DNA from: Dicaeum eximium
Lineage: Eukaryota; Chordata; Aves; Passeriformes; Dicaeidae
NCBI GenBank assembly: GCA_013396995.1
Contig: VWZP01006030.1
Coordinates: 1 to 64,000, forward strand
DNA length: 64,000 nt
Reading direction: 5' to 3'
Of this stretch, positions 52,537 to 64,000 are shown piece by piece (position 1 is the stretch's first letter; each line of letters begins with the position of its first letter). The position numbers and the translations under genes were made by a program. The notes under the pieces are model-generated. The model was given only the letters and a program-made list of their open reading frames with translations, had not been told where the DNA came from and searched no databases.

Positions 52537-52640
52537 AGAATCATAGAATCAGAGAATTGTTTAGATTGGAAAAGACCTCCAAGATCACTGAGCCAAACCA
52601 CTTAAGATCTAACACCATCCAGGGCTGCCAGCTGCTGTAA
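52537..52640 (-). mobile_element. CR1 LINE 3' end, antisense
   Basis: The plus strand begins 'atagaatcatagaatcagag', then 'ttagattggaaaagacctcc', 'aagatcactgagccaaacca' and 'ctaacaccatccagggctgc'. This is the reverse complement of a CR1 3' terminus with its short terminal repeat. Confidence 0.9.
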
Positions 52641-55600
52641 TCACCTACACCTCATTCATCCTTGTGTTTGAGAATGCCCAGGAAGGCTCAGCATGTCTCG
52701 GCCTGACCCAAGTCTAGAGTTTATGCTCTACTTGCAGTCTGGCTTTCCTTGCTGTCCCAGTGCAATCCCATCACACCCAGCACAGCCAGCCAGTAGTGGC
52801 AGAGCTGGAAGGAAGGGAAGTGGTTCTGCTGAATCTTACACAAAAATTTTAGGCAATATTTTTAAAGAGGGTTGTAGGCATTTCTGGATCTGGAGGGGTT
52901 TGTAGCTATAACTCTTTTCAGGATGTCACTTCAGCTAAAGAGCCAGTTTCATTTTCACCCATTCTCTTTTCACAACACTCTGGAGTGGTGGCAAACATGT
53001 CTTGGCTGGGATTGTTAATTGCTGTGGGTTAATATACATGTTTTTCCTTCTGTTTTCCTGAAAAGCTGATGACATTTGGCATTTGACTTTTTTCAATACC
53101 TGTTCTTGCAAAGCTTGGAATGCTCCCCCTTAGGAGACTTTGCACTCCTGTGATATTCACCATTTCAAAGCTCAGATATCCCAAATGACTTTTGAAAAGT
53201 ATGCCAGGTCACCTGCAGAATGACTGGAATCTCTCTATCCACCGCCTGGTTACCAAACAGGCTTGAAAATATGAGAAGCTTAATGAAAAAAAACCTGATC
53301 TCTGCCACTTTCCTCAATCAAGTTCTCTCCAGTGTAACCTATTTATACCCACACAAGTCTGCAAGACAATTCACAAGCTGATACAGAATTCAAAATCTCA
53401 GAAAATTATTTAGAAGCCAAAACTTTTGCTGGATTTTTTGCTATCTGAGGAAGTCAATAATATACAAATTTTTAGATATTATGGGCATGATTATCACAGC
53501 AATTTCCACAGCCTCAGCTACACTGGCTACCTCCCTGGAAGCTGAAACCCATCATCTTATATTTCCCAGACTACTACAAATGCGAACAGGGAAGATTAAT
53601 TAATTGATACTTCAAGAGATATTTAATTTCTGTGTGATGCAACAGAATTGCAGAGCTGTGCAGTCCTCACATGAAGAAGCAGCACTCAATGAACACCTGA
53701 ATAACCTACAGATGAAATTTGGTCCCATAAATTTTAGAGTTCAACAGCTATGAGCCAAACACCACTTGCTACAATCACAGGTATGAGAAGCAACAGCACT
53801 GAAGGCATGTTTAGTGAAGGGTGTGGAAGAGAGTGACCATTGTGTGCTGTTTGGATGTGGGTTTGAATTGAAGTGCTTTGCAAACCTCTGATTAGAGGGG
53901 TAAATTTGGATGTTTTGTTAACTAGTACATGAATTATTTCAAAACTCAGACTGCATTTGCAGCATGGGGTGTGGATACACTGATGGCCTTTTCTAAAAGG
54001 AAGCAGTGACGTAGCTGTGCACCAAGTTTTTCTAAACCAGCTACAAAGATAAGTCTTCGTAGCAACCTGCAAAACCTGTAATGTACCTGCACAAGTAATT
54101 CTTGAGCACCAGCACCAGTGAATCCTGGTTTCCTCAAGATTTGTGCCCTGATTGACTGACTTCCAAGCAAAATCATCAAGTGAAGGTTTTCCCATAATAA
54201 CAGCACCTACAAGATGTCCTTCCCACCTGGATTCTCTAATGATGCATGAGTTTGCAGCCTTTACTTTACTAGCTATGCTTACAGGTGCTTTGTTTTTCTA
54301 CCCATGTGCCTGTATCACAAAAGTGGCATGAACTTCTGTTCAGCATTTTGCCCTTTTGTCTTATTTGACTGAAAACAGATGTAAATATTATTAGCAAGAA
54401 GAGGAAGGATGGGAAATTCCATCAGGTGCCATGGTTCTGCAAGTCTCCACAGAAAATCAATTAGAAATAAGGAATTTAGCTCCAGCCAGCATTGGAGAAA
54501 GACAGGAAGACACAGCTGTTATTAGACAGAATGAAAACGCTCTGACAGTACAAAATAACAACTGATTTGCTCTCTGTGCAGGTTTCTTTCTAGGCAGCAC
54601 AGAATATCCAAACCTTTTTCTCTAGAATCTAACACTGAATGGATTTTTTGCTCAGCTTGCTTATGTTGTTACTGTAGTCAGGAAGCACCTATGTCTTTAG
54701 CTGATCTTCATGTCAAAAAGCAAGGATAGAGAGGTAAATTTGCAAAATCTGCTTTTTATTTCCCTTTTTAGAGAAAATAAGTTCTGTCGAGGGGGCATGG
54801 AGAGAAGGGCTGACAACTTTGTGGAGACACAAAAGCCTCCTTTGGCTGCATTCCCAGTAGAAAAACATTCACTGTCATTATATTAATTGTGTCACACACA
54901 TCCACACCTTTTGTGCTTTTGTAGGAGTTAATACTGGCAGTTGCAGATCCAGCTCTGGTGGAACAAGCCTCCCTACTCTGCAGGGTTAATGTCTGCAGAC
55001 AAGTGCACAATCATTTGTTTCTGCTCAGCTGCAGGGACAATGCAGACACAGTTATGTGTGAACAACTCCTCGCCTTGTAGGCAGCAAGTCACATGCCTGA
55101 CATTAAGTGTAAATCATGTGCAATCTCATCTCTGGCCCTTGTCCAAATCCCTGCCTACCCTCCCATTTCTGAATGTACAGCATTAGGTGGTACAGAACGC
55201 CTCAACTGAAACTCTCCTTGGTTTTATTGGAGTAACAGACCATAGCTCCTTTGGTCTTTTAGGCCCACTGGTGGGAACAGCCCTGTGGATCCCAAACTAC
55301 ACACAGAAGGAAGTGCACTTAAACATTTTACTACAATACTACACCATCTTTACTTCTAACAACAGTTCAGAGACTTCCTACACAGCCTTGGCAGAGCCTG
55401 GCCCCCATGGCCTGGTAGTTGTGGGTAGCAGGTGGCCTGAATTGCTCTCCTGAACTCAGGGTGCCCTGTTAATCCATCTGTCACTGACACCATCAGGTGT
55501 GTCCATGCTATATATTACACCTGCCATGCAGGGTGAGCTGCCCAGCTGGGGCTGCTGCCTGCTTGTGGGTTCCTCCAGCCCTCTCCTCTCCTCTCCTCCC

Positions 55601-58600
55601 CTGGGTCACTGAGGAGAGCTGAGCACAGGGTTCAGCTGAACCAGGGGAAGCAGCAGCTGAACAGCAATCAGGAACAGTTCAGTGCTATCCCAGCCCACCC
55701 CACTCCAGCAAGTTCTAACCCCAGGGTGTCCTAAAGTCTTTGACCCTTGGCTAAAAGGCTCTGTAGCCTGGGGATAGAGGTTTTATGGTGTGATCAACAG
55801 GGCCAGGTTTAATCTGTGACATGAACACAGCCAGAGCAAGCAGGTGGGTGAAGTCTTTGAAGCTATATATTATAATGAAGTTATAACTAAATATACACAA
55901 TTAAAGGTATTTAGACACATTCTAGGAGGTTGCTGAGATCTACCTTTGGAAGGTTCTGTGCTTGACAGTCCAAGTGCTGTCTGTGCACAGCCCACATAAT
56001 GCCAGGGGCCAGAACAGCACTTCACCTGGGAAGAATTTCCTACAGTTCCTACTTCCATACAGGCTCCCGTGGAAGCAGAGGTTACTCCTACCCATGGCTC
56101 AGCAGAGCATGAGGGCAGCTGAGTGCCATCCCCTCACCTGACAGACTCTGAGATGTGGATACCCACTAATTTAAATATTCTGGCTAGAGGTTGTAGCACT
56201 TCAGATATGCTTTTTAACTTCAAAAAAGGCACACCTGACAGCACAAATTAGTCACAGCTAAGGAAAACCTATGAAAATGTATTAAAATTAGAGCAGAGAC
56301 TTAGCTCCCAGGAGAGACTAGTGTTTTCATTAGCTGCAAAGTACAGATAAGATTTTGTGACTGTTTCCTATTTACATTTTGAAAGCCAGAGTTGCTGGAT
56401 ATTCCCTTCAACTAGGAGCTCTTGAGTTGCTTTCCATGACTTCTGCACTAATCACTTCTCTTCTGGGAAATTCACTTCAAACCCATGTCTACCTCTAATG
56501 CAGGGAATCTTCAAGGATCTGAAGGAATTATTTTGCATCCGTCTATTTTTGTATCACTAAAACATTCTCCTGCTGTGGGGTCCTGTAACAAAGTCCTTGC
56601 TGGGAAGTTATTACCATCCAAGGTACAATAGAGAAGGAAAACTGAAGGGAAATATCCCTTTTGCAGGTTGTGGGGAGCCCTCGTGAGCCAAGCCAAACCA
56701 CAGATGCACAAATGCCAGACGTGACCTCCTCTCACTGCTCACGCTGCCCTGCTGCAGCTGGAGCAGGATATTTTGCCAGGAAGGAAATCACCTCCTCACC
56801 CCTGGTGGGATTTCACCCAGTATGCAGATGGCTCTGGTGTGATGAGAAAGCCCCACCATTCCCTAAGCCATTCCTCATCCCCCTCCTGTACCAGCAGCAG
56901 CTGCTACCTCACTGCTGACACTCCCCACATTTTACAGGGAGCAGGAGGCTGCAGGAGGCTCTCTCAGCCCTGCCCAGGCAGCAGGATCTGTGGGATGAGC
57001 AAGGACCTGGCTACAATAAGGAGATCATAGGGCCTTTGTTTATGGTCCAGCTCTAGCACTCTGCCAAGAAAGGATTTTGCTGAGTTATGTTCAGGACCAC
57101 TAATTAGACTGTTTCCAGATGTTGCCCAGAGAGGGATGGTGAAATGGGAAAGGAGGTGGTGGATTTGGTATTTTTATAAAAGGGAGAAGTTTATTTTCTG
57201 ACAGCTGGATTGCATTTAAACAGCTTGGCAAAACCTTACCTTAGCTTCAAAAAACACACTTTAGTACAAAGTGATTTCTGCTACGAAAAAGAACCCACTG
57301 GGGAAATAGGTTGGGTACACTCCTACATTTGGGTTTTATACAAATATTTCAAATTATCATTTTAGCAGAGAAAGTGAGAAAAAAGGCCAGCTCAAAATTT
57401 CACGTAGTCTTTCCCATAAATAATTCATCACTGTCTATCACATGCCATGCAGGTGGATGGGAAGGGAGGAGATGAGCTCCTGCTGGACCAGGACATGAGT
57501 TCAGGCTCAGAAGGAAATTCTTTGTGTTATGGTACATGGAGGCAATTTTTAGCCAGCAGTGATGTCTCAAGAGCACAGAAAATCACAAGATTTTCATAAC
57601 AAAGACAGAATTGTAGTCATGAAGGAACAATTGGTTTAAAGGACAGATACATTAAAGTTTGGCCATTTACTTGAAGCCTCATATCAACACATTAATCAGG
57701 TGGGAGGAAAGGAATGGATCCCAGCATGAAGGAAGTGGACAGTGCCAAACTCAGATCTGTGAAGATAAATCATCACAGAGGCAGAACATGAATATTAATT
57801 TAGTAATTAATATTAATTTGTGTACATGTGCTTTTTAGGGGCTTGAGCTAAATCCCATTTGAGATGCATTTACCAGAGTCCTGTGCAGTGCTTGGGAATT
57901 CACTCCTGAAACTCAGGGCTGAAATCAGAAACTGTGTGTTCATATATGAGGTATATCTCATAAGAGATATATCTATCTCTTCACAGATAGATAGTTTTGC
58001 ACTTTGGAGAGATGGCAAGCATGGTCTGTAATAGCTTTAAATTGCTTAAATTTTATAGTGGACTGCAAATATGAGGTTAGGGAAATGGGCTGGTCAAGGA
58101 TGAATGACACTGGACCAAAGGGTTTGAGTAATTGAAAGTAAGGATTTGAGTGAGGGTTTCTGAGAAGACACTGGATCAGGACAAAAGGTCAGGACCTGGG
58201 GGATTCTGAGCATGACTGTCCTTTCCATTGCAGCTGAGATGGCAGTCTCCTACCTGAGCTGTTGCTGAAAGCATGGGGGCTCATTCCTGGTGACAAATGT
58301 GTTTCTTTCTGCCCACCAGGAACAATTCCCTGCTGGTAGCATCCTGCATCATCTCTCATGTGGCTTTTGGACAAGATGCAGCACTTGATGCTTCTGGTTG
58401 TGAACTGCCACATGACTGCAGGAGCACCTTGTATGCTCTGTGTTGAGGCACCTGCCAGACCACCTGTCCTCACCTCCATCCTTCTCCAGGTAGCACCAGA
58501 CCTTGCCTTTCATGTGTGGGCCCTTTGAGGGAGGTGATTTTTTCCTCTCCTTGGGTCCCTTCTCTTCCTCCCTTTGCATGGGCGTTGCTGCCCGTTCGCA

Positions 58601-61600
58601 GCAGCAGTGTTGGATACCAACACCGTGAGTAAAAACTGGGAGGCTACCAGCAGAGGAAATGCTTTGAAAATGAGATCTCCTACTTCTGTGCAGAGGAACA
58701 GGCTATTTTAGGAGCAGATTGTGTTGGAGATATGGGCTGGGACGGGATTACTGCAGCTGCTGAGGGAAGTGCTGCTGTATCCAGAGTAAGCAAGGTGATA
58801 GATGTCACATAAAGAAACCCTCGAGTTCATCAGTTCATCTCCTCTTTCTTTGGCTTGGCCTCTGGACTCAGACAAGAAGTTTTCCCAACCACAGAGACCA
58901 TTGCTGGTGTACAGCAATGTAAGAGACCAAGCCCACTATTTGCACCTTCCCAAAAGAATAGAATTTCCACACAGATTCCAAATTCCAGCAGAAGGAAAGG
59001 GTTATTTGGCTGTCAGTCTTATGGCAGCACAAAGGAGCATGGTAACACAAAATACCAGCAGTCCTGGGTATGTTTAAGAACATTATTAAGAAAAATTCAG
59101 TCCTGAGCAGCTCTGAAGGAAATAACACCCCATTGTCTGCCTGAGATTCACTGATTCCCCAACTGCAGCTCCGCAGCCGTTTAAATTACATCTGATAATT
59201 AAACATGCTGTGAAAGCAGCTTCAGTGCTTCTCAGAAGTTGAGTTTCACCAGCCATGCTTCAGCTGAAGCCTTCAGTTCTTAAATTTCTGGTATGTGGAC
59301 TGTTGGGACTGGCAGGGCACGTACATTTGTCATCACCTGTATCTCAGTACACAGATCTTGCCTGCTGAGTCAGTGCTCTCCAGCCTGCAGTACCCAAAAG
59401 CAATCTCAGTAGCCTGACCTGGTGTATGATTCTCCAAGCTAAATCTACGAGCAGGAGGAGCTGCAGGCCAGGCTGCAGAGCCCTGCAGACCTTTGTCCAT
59501 CATTGTGCTGAACAGTTGCTCTGAGAATTACCTGCAGATTTATTGCCCTTCACTGTAACTTGAGATGAGCGTTGCTGTCTCTATTCTCACAGAGATTTAC
59601 AGCTCATTCTGCCTAGAAATGGGGCTTTTTTTCTTTTTTAATTGAGTGATCTGTCTTTTGGGGAAATATTTTATTTTGTGCTGCATGTTTCAAGGTCTTT
59701 CACTGTGTCACTTTCACTTTATTTAGCCACCCTGTCACACCAGCCTTGTGCACTCTCTACTCCACTATTCACGGCTTGTACGTTTCTTTTTCCTTTACGC
59801 AGCTCCGTGATTCTTCCCAAACTAACTCTAGAGATTGGAATATGGCCCAAAATTAGGATTTACCTACATCGGAGTCCATTCCAGAGATTTTGGGGTAACT
59901 CCTCTCTGTGGAAAGCCTTGCTGTGGCACAGCTGGGAGTTATACCATGGAGCTGTCACAGTTCAGTGTGCCTTTGTGCCATGATAAATTAGGATAAGCAC
60001 TGACTCAGGAAAAGTCCTTGGCTATTACTGGAGAAAGGTCAGTTGAGAATTGTGTTTGCTGTGTGGCCACATCCAAAAAGCAAACATAGATGAGTCTATA
60101 TAAAGGATGGGATGAAGGGTTATATAATTCAGTTACACAATGTATGTAATTGCTGTCATCAGAAGACGGTCTTCAGTGCTTGTTAGTCTGTTTCAAAAAT
60201 AAATAATGGGATTGGGGAGTTCAGGGACAAGCAGCGTTCTCACAGCAATGAACAAAAAACCGAAAGGATTGCAACCATTTATCTGGGAAGGAAGGATGAG
60301 ATGTAATAAATCAAACTGTGAAGAGTCTAGGACACATAGATTAAGAGTGCCTGTTTTCCCTTTCATATAATAAAAGAGCAAAGTGTCATTCAAAGAGATG
60401 AGAAATAGCAAATTATGATTTTACAGCAGGACTTGCTCAACACAGTCACAAATGAGAGAGCACCGGAATTTACTGAAAACCCAAAATATGAGAAAATCTT
60501 CATGTGGTAACAGGAACATATACAGTTACAACACTGAAAACTAAAAATTTAATCCCCAAAACCCAGATGGGAGACAGTATCTATTTTGTAGAGGGAATTA
60601 TATTACACCATCAGGAAAAAAGAGATATCAGGGCTTGTTTCCACCCTCTACTGATGCCTCCATTACTAAACACTCTCAGAAACAAGTGATCCCACCAAAT
60701 GGCCATGGATCCAACAGTACAGTGATGTCTGTGTTCCCCAGGAACAATAACAGTACTGAGGGCAAAGGAGCTGCCTCTCATTCCCAGAAATGTGTAACGT
60801 CTGCCTATTGTGCCCTTGCTGATGCTTGACATGGCCATGCACACTAGAGCCACTGTTCAGAAACAACTTCCAAAGATGCCAGTTCAGCCGGTGAAAAATA
60901 CTATGTCTGAAAAAGCTCGGATTTGGTGAACTTTCATCAGAACTGAATTCCAGCTCTGGTTGCCCTGGAAACACTGGGATGCTGAAGACACCTCACCTCA
61001 GGGCAGCTTTGTCCAAGGGGTTTGCTCAGTGCTGAAGCTCCTCTCAGCCTCTGCAGCACTTTCCAGGACACTGACTTCAGTTTGACTCAGCAACTGCAGG
61101 GTGGGTCAGATTGCTGCTCTCTGGAATGAATACTGGTTCATATCCAGCCCAGACTTTTTGAGCTGAGTTTTCTTAGTTCCAATGCACATCTGTGCCATAT
61201 GGGAGCTGTACCTGACTTTGGATTCCTCATTCCCCAAGGTGGGTGTCTCTTATTTGCCCTGACAAAGCAGCAGAGGGAGCTCAGGCAGTTCAAACCCATC
61301 CCAAAAGAAAGTGAACAGTGAATACACTTCTGGCCACTGTATCACAGTCTGCTACCAAACACACAGATGTTCTTCAGTTGCATTGTGAGATGGAGCCAGA
61401 CTGACTCTGCTCAGCTGCATTACCAGTTTCCCCCTGATCTTCCCACCCCCCTGACCTCTGTGCTACATGAGGCTGAGAAACTGCAGCATACAGAGATTTC
61501 ATTAGGAGTTATGCATGCTTGGTGCCTCTTGGACCAGGACCCTCTTTTATCCTGCTCTAGAAGATATTTTGTGGCCAAATTTCTTCCTCAATCCCAAGGT

Positions 61601-61671
61601 TTTACAAAACTCTAATTACAAATTTATGCAGCCAGAATCTATATCCTTAGCTTATGGTACATTATAGGAGT
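52641..61671. other. intergenic sequence, no gene seen
   Basis: Nine kilobases with no gene I can support. Features noted are a CTCCT pyrimidine run near 55581-55600, an AT-rich palindromic patch at 57940-57995 and a slightly CpG-richer spot near 58575-58635. Confidence 0.5.
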
Positions 61672-62125
61672 TCATCACAGAACCACTTTGGTTAAAAAAG
61701 ATCCTAAGGATAATTGAGTTCAGCCATTAACCCAGCATTGCCAAGTCCACCACCAAACCATGCAAGTGCTACATGTCATTTAAATACCTCCAGGGATGGT
61801 GACTCCACCTCTCCCTTGGACAGCCTGTTCAAATGCTTGACAACCCTTTTGGCGAAGACATTTTTCTTAATATCGAATTTAAAACTTCCCTGGTGCAACT
61901 TGAGGCCACTTCCTCTTGTCCTGTCACTTGTTACTTGGGAAAAGAGGCTGATCCCCACAACCTCCTTTCAGGTCATTTTAGAGAGCAATAAGGTCTTCCC
62001 TGAGCCTCCTTTTGCCCAGGCTGAGCTCCCCCAGCTCTCTCAGCTGCTTCTCATCAGACTCGTACTCCAGAACCTTCCCCAGGAATCTTCTCTGGACATG
62101 TTCTAGCACCTCAATGCCTTTTTGT
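61672..62125 (-). mobile_element. CR1 LINE 3' region, antisense
   Basis: About 450 bp in antisense order: 'catcacagaaccactttggt', 'acctccagggatggtgactc', 'cacctctcccttggacagcc', 'agcctccttttgcccaggct', 'gagctcccccagctctctca', 'ccaggaatcttctctggaca'. It belongs to the subfamily with 'gtgactccacc' rather than the 'gtgcatccac' type at 32115-32905. Confidence 0.9.
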
Positions 62126-62479
62126 AGAAAGCATCAAATACCTCAGCCTTTTCCTCATCCTTTGTCACTTATGTTTCCCTCAACATCCAATAAAACATGG
62201 ACATTCATCTTAGGCATACTTTTCTTATAAATTTATTTATAGAAACATTTTTTTATTGTCTTTTACAGAAGTAGCCAGATTAAGTTCTAGCTGGGCTTTG
62301 GCCCAAATTAGAAATTTTCTCCCCGCATAACTTCACACTGTCCTTGTGGTCCCCTGCCCCTTCTTCCAAAGGTGCTAATTTTTTTTTTTTTTTTCCCCTG
62401 TGTTCAGACAAATCTCTCTGTCCAGACAGGCTCTTCTTTCACCTCTCTGTCTTGTCTTTTGGCACATGGAGACAGCCTG

Positions 62480-63110
62480 TTCCTGTGCCTTTCAGATTTC
62501 CTCCTTGAAGAATGTCCAGCCTTCCTGGACATTCTTCCTTTGCCCTTCAAGGCTGCCTCCCAAGGGACTGTGTCCACCAGACTCCTCATTTTGAGCCTTC
62601 TATTCCCCTCAGAAGGGAGTCTCCTATGACAATGACCCATCTTTATTTCCTTATGGAAGTAGCTTTGATGCACAGCATAGGGTGATTTATCCTTGGCAAC
62701 ACTTCCAACCTGGAGAAACCATTAACCTCAGCAACCCCTCCCACCCAGAGGAACCATCATGCTCGCCATTGTTCAGCTCCACTTGCAGAGCCTCATACCT
62801 GTTGTGCTGGGGCACCTGGGGAGGTGGGGCAGTCACGGAGGAGACCCCTCTGCTGTGCCAGGCAGGGCTTAGTGCCGCTGCTCCCTGTCCCTTAAGTCAC
62901 TCAGTTCAGCCAGGCAGAGAGAGGACAAGTAATCCTCTGTGTCATCTGTCCAGTCTACCTCTGGGCTTGTCCCAAGGAGGGCAGAGTGTGATGTGACTCC
63001 AGCAGTCTGTTTCTCTCAGACCCTCTGATAATCCTCAAGCTCCTCCCCTCCTCCCAGAGCTCTGTCAGTCACTGGGGCATCCCTCTACCCAGGCACACTC
63101 CCACAGGGAT
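62480..63110 (-). mobile_element. possible further LINE-derived sequence (CR1 upstream region), tentative
   Basis: GC-rich antisense-looking text ('ctcatacctgttgtgctggg', 'ggtggggcagtcacggagga', 'cttgtcccaaggagggcaga', 'ctctgataatcctcaagctc') resembles coding parts of bird LINE or LTR elements. It follows the CR1 antisense 3' region on its expected upstream side. No intact frame is present. Confidence 0.35.
62508..62536. repeat. perfect 12-bp stem, 5-base loop inverted repeat
   Basis: Arm AAGAATGTCCAG (62508-62519), loop CCTTC, arm CTGGACATTCTT (62525-62536). It is the tightest perfect hairpin noticed in the window. Its context is probably repeat-derived. Confidence 0.85.
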
Positions 63111-64000
63111 GTTCACTGGTCAAGCTGGCAAAGTCACAGCACCCTGCCACATGACCACCTTAATTAATCATGATAATTACTGTTCTCTCTGGAGAGCCCT
63201 CTACACCAGAATCTCCAAAAGGTTTTTCTGCTGGTTTAATCGATGGCCCTGCTCTGTGAGGTACTTAATACCTGTGACCACAGCGAGTCACTTTAACTTC
63301 CACATTGATAGAGTGAGGTTAACAAGAACATCCTGTTTCACAGGCAGGAGGATTCAAGATTTTGGAATGTTCAGCTTAGAAGAAGCTGTAGACCATATCA
63401 GTATCTAAGTAAAGAGAATAATGGAGGAAATAGAGGTAGAGGAAAGCACTACAGTGAGAAGCTTGTCTGTCCTCCTCATTTGCTGTCAGGCCACCCTGGT
63501 GGCACACCAGCCTGAGGCCACCCAGAGGCAAAGTGGAATTGGAGACTGTCTGAAGGCAAGGTTACCACAGAGGTGTTTCTGGTAAATGCATTCAGACCAA
63601 GTAGTCATTAGGACTAAACGCAAGCTTTGGTTTAGATTTTTGCTTTCTCAACCTATCCAACCCAACATGGGCTTCCCAGTTGTTCCTTTAGTAACCAGTC
63701 CATATGTCAGGATAGTTATGATTATTACGTATGAGGTAAAAAACTAGAGATCCAAACAGCAGCCCCATATCTTCCTCATTTAGTCGAGAAAGTCAGAGAA
63801 TTTTCTCCATTTCTATTAATTCTTTTATATACATGGGAGGAAGTATCTGTGGACTAAAAATCATGAAACTGTCATCTCTGCTGTGGATTTATTGTCTGGC
63901 TAGAGAAAGAGGCAATTACAGTTAAGGGAATGGCATGAAAACTAACTGCTTCTGAATATTTCTTTCCAATTTTAATCAATGTTAGATATAACAGCGGAAA
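63111..64000. other. right edge, intergenic, no gene seen
   Basis: Unique sequence that includes an AT-rich homeobox-site-like patch ('cttaattaatcatgataatt' near 63159). No supported exon, although the window ends here and a gene could begin beyond it. Confidence 0.45.

Noticed and set aside
1..64000. CRISPR arrays, rRNA or tRNA genes, prokaryotic operons or phage genes
   Set aside because: None was seen. Repeats are CR1, LTR-type or simple, and the only gene is a spliced vertebrate gene.

Overview
This is a vertebrate nuclear DNA window, almost certainly from a bird. It holds one gene split by GT-AG introns, a single CpG-rich promoter and no operon-like packing. It also carries many fragments of CR1 (chicken repeat 1) LINEs in both orientations, and one LTR-type repeat of a kind familiar from bird genomes. 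There are no rRNA or tRNA genes, no CRISPR array and no prokaryotic mobile element.

The gene is DENND3 (DENN domain-containing protein 3, the Rab12 guanine-nucleotide exchange factor) on the minus strand. I assembled 22 coding exons by hand, from the ATG at 34928-34930 to the TAG at 4644-4646. All 21 introns start with GT and end with AG, and the phase is continuous across every junction. The joined reading frame is 3,648 nt including the stop, or 1,215 residues, close to the roughly 1,200 residues of mammalian DENND3. Domain order is the expected one: N-terminal upstream, core and downstream DENN modules (exons 2-11), a basic phospho-regulated linker (exons 12-13), a PH-like PHenn domain (exons 14-15), and a C-terminal WD40-type propeller (exons 17-22). 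No frame disruption was found, so the gene appears intact.

Layout: 1-3.4 kb is GC-rich intergenic DNA with short tandem and inverted repeats and possibly the end of a convergent neighbour. About 3.44-4.64 kb is the probable DENND3 3' UTR. 4.64-34.93 kb is the DENND3 coding span. 34.8-35.2 kb is a CpG-rich promoter with CCAAT and GC boxes, bordered by a G-rich purine repeat at 35.16-35.48 kb. From 35.5 kb to 64 kb I see no convincing gene. That stretch is intergenic sequence with CR1 fragments near 35.7, 38.3, 38.9, 40.2, 42.1, 46.7, 48.3, 52.6 and 62 kb, an LTR repeat at 46.7-47.6 kb, and simple repeats. In other vertebrates DENND3 lies between PTK2 (head-to-head) and SLC45A4 (convergent), so this desert would face PTK2 and the left edge would face SLC45A4. 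No exon of either could be proven here.

I did not find a previously undescribed biological system. The items most worth a second look are the spacing-conserved ULK-site serines in exon 12, a 66-bp direct duplication across the DENND3 3' end, a purine minisatellite abutting the promoter, an opposed CR1 pair in intron 1 that could fold into double-stranded RNA, a 650-bp pyrimidine-biased tract in intron 18, and an inverted GAAAC motif cluster upstream of the promoter.
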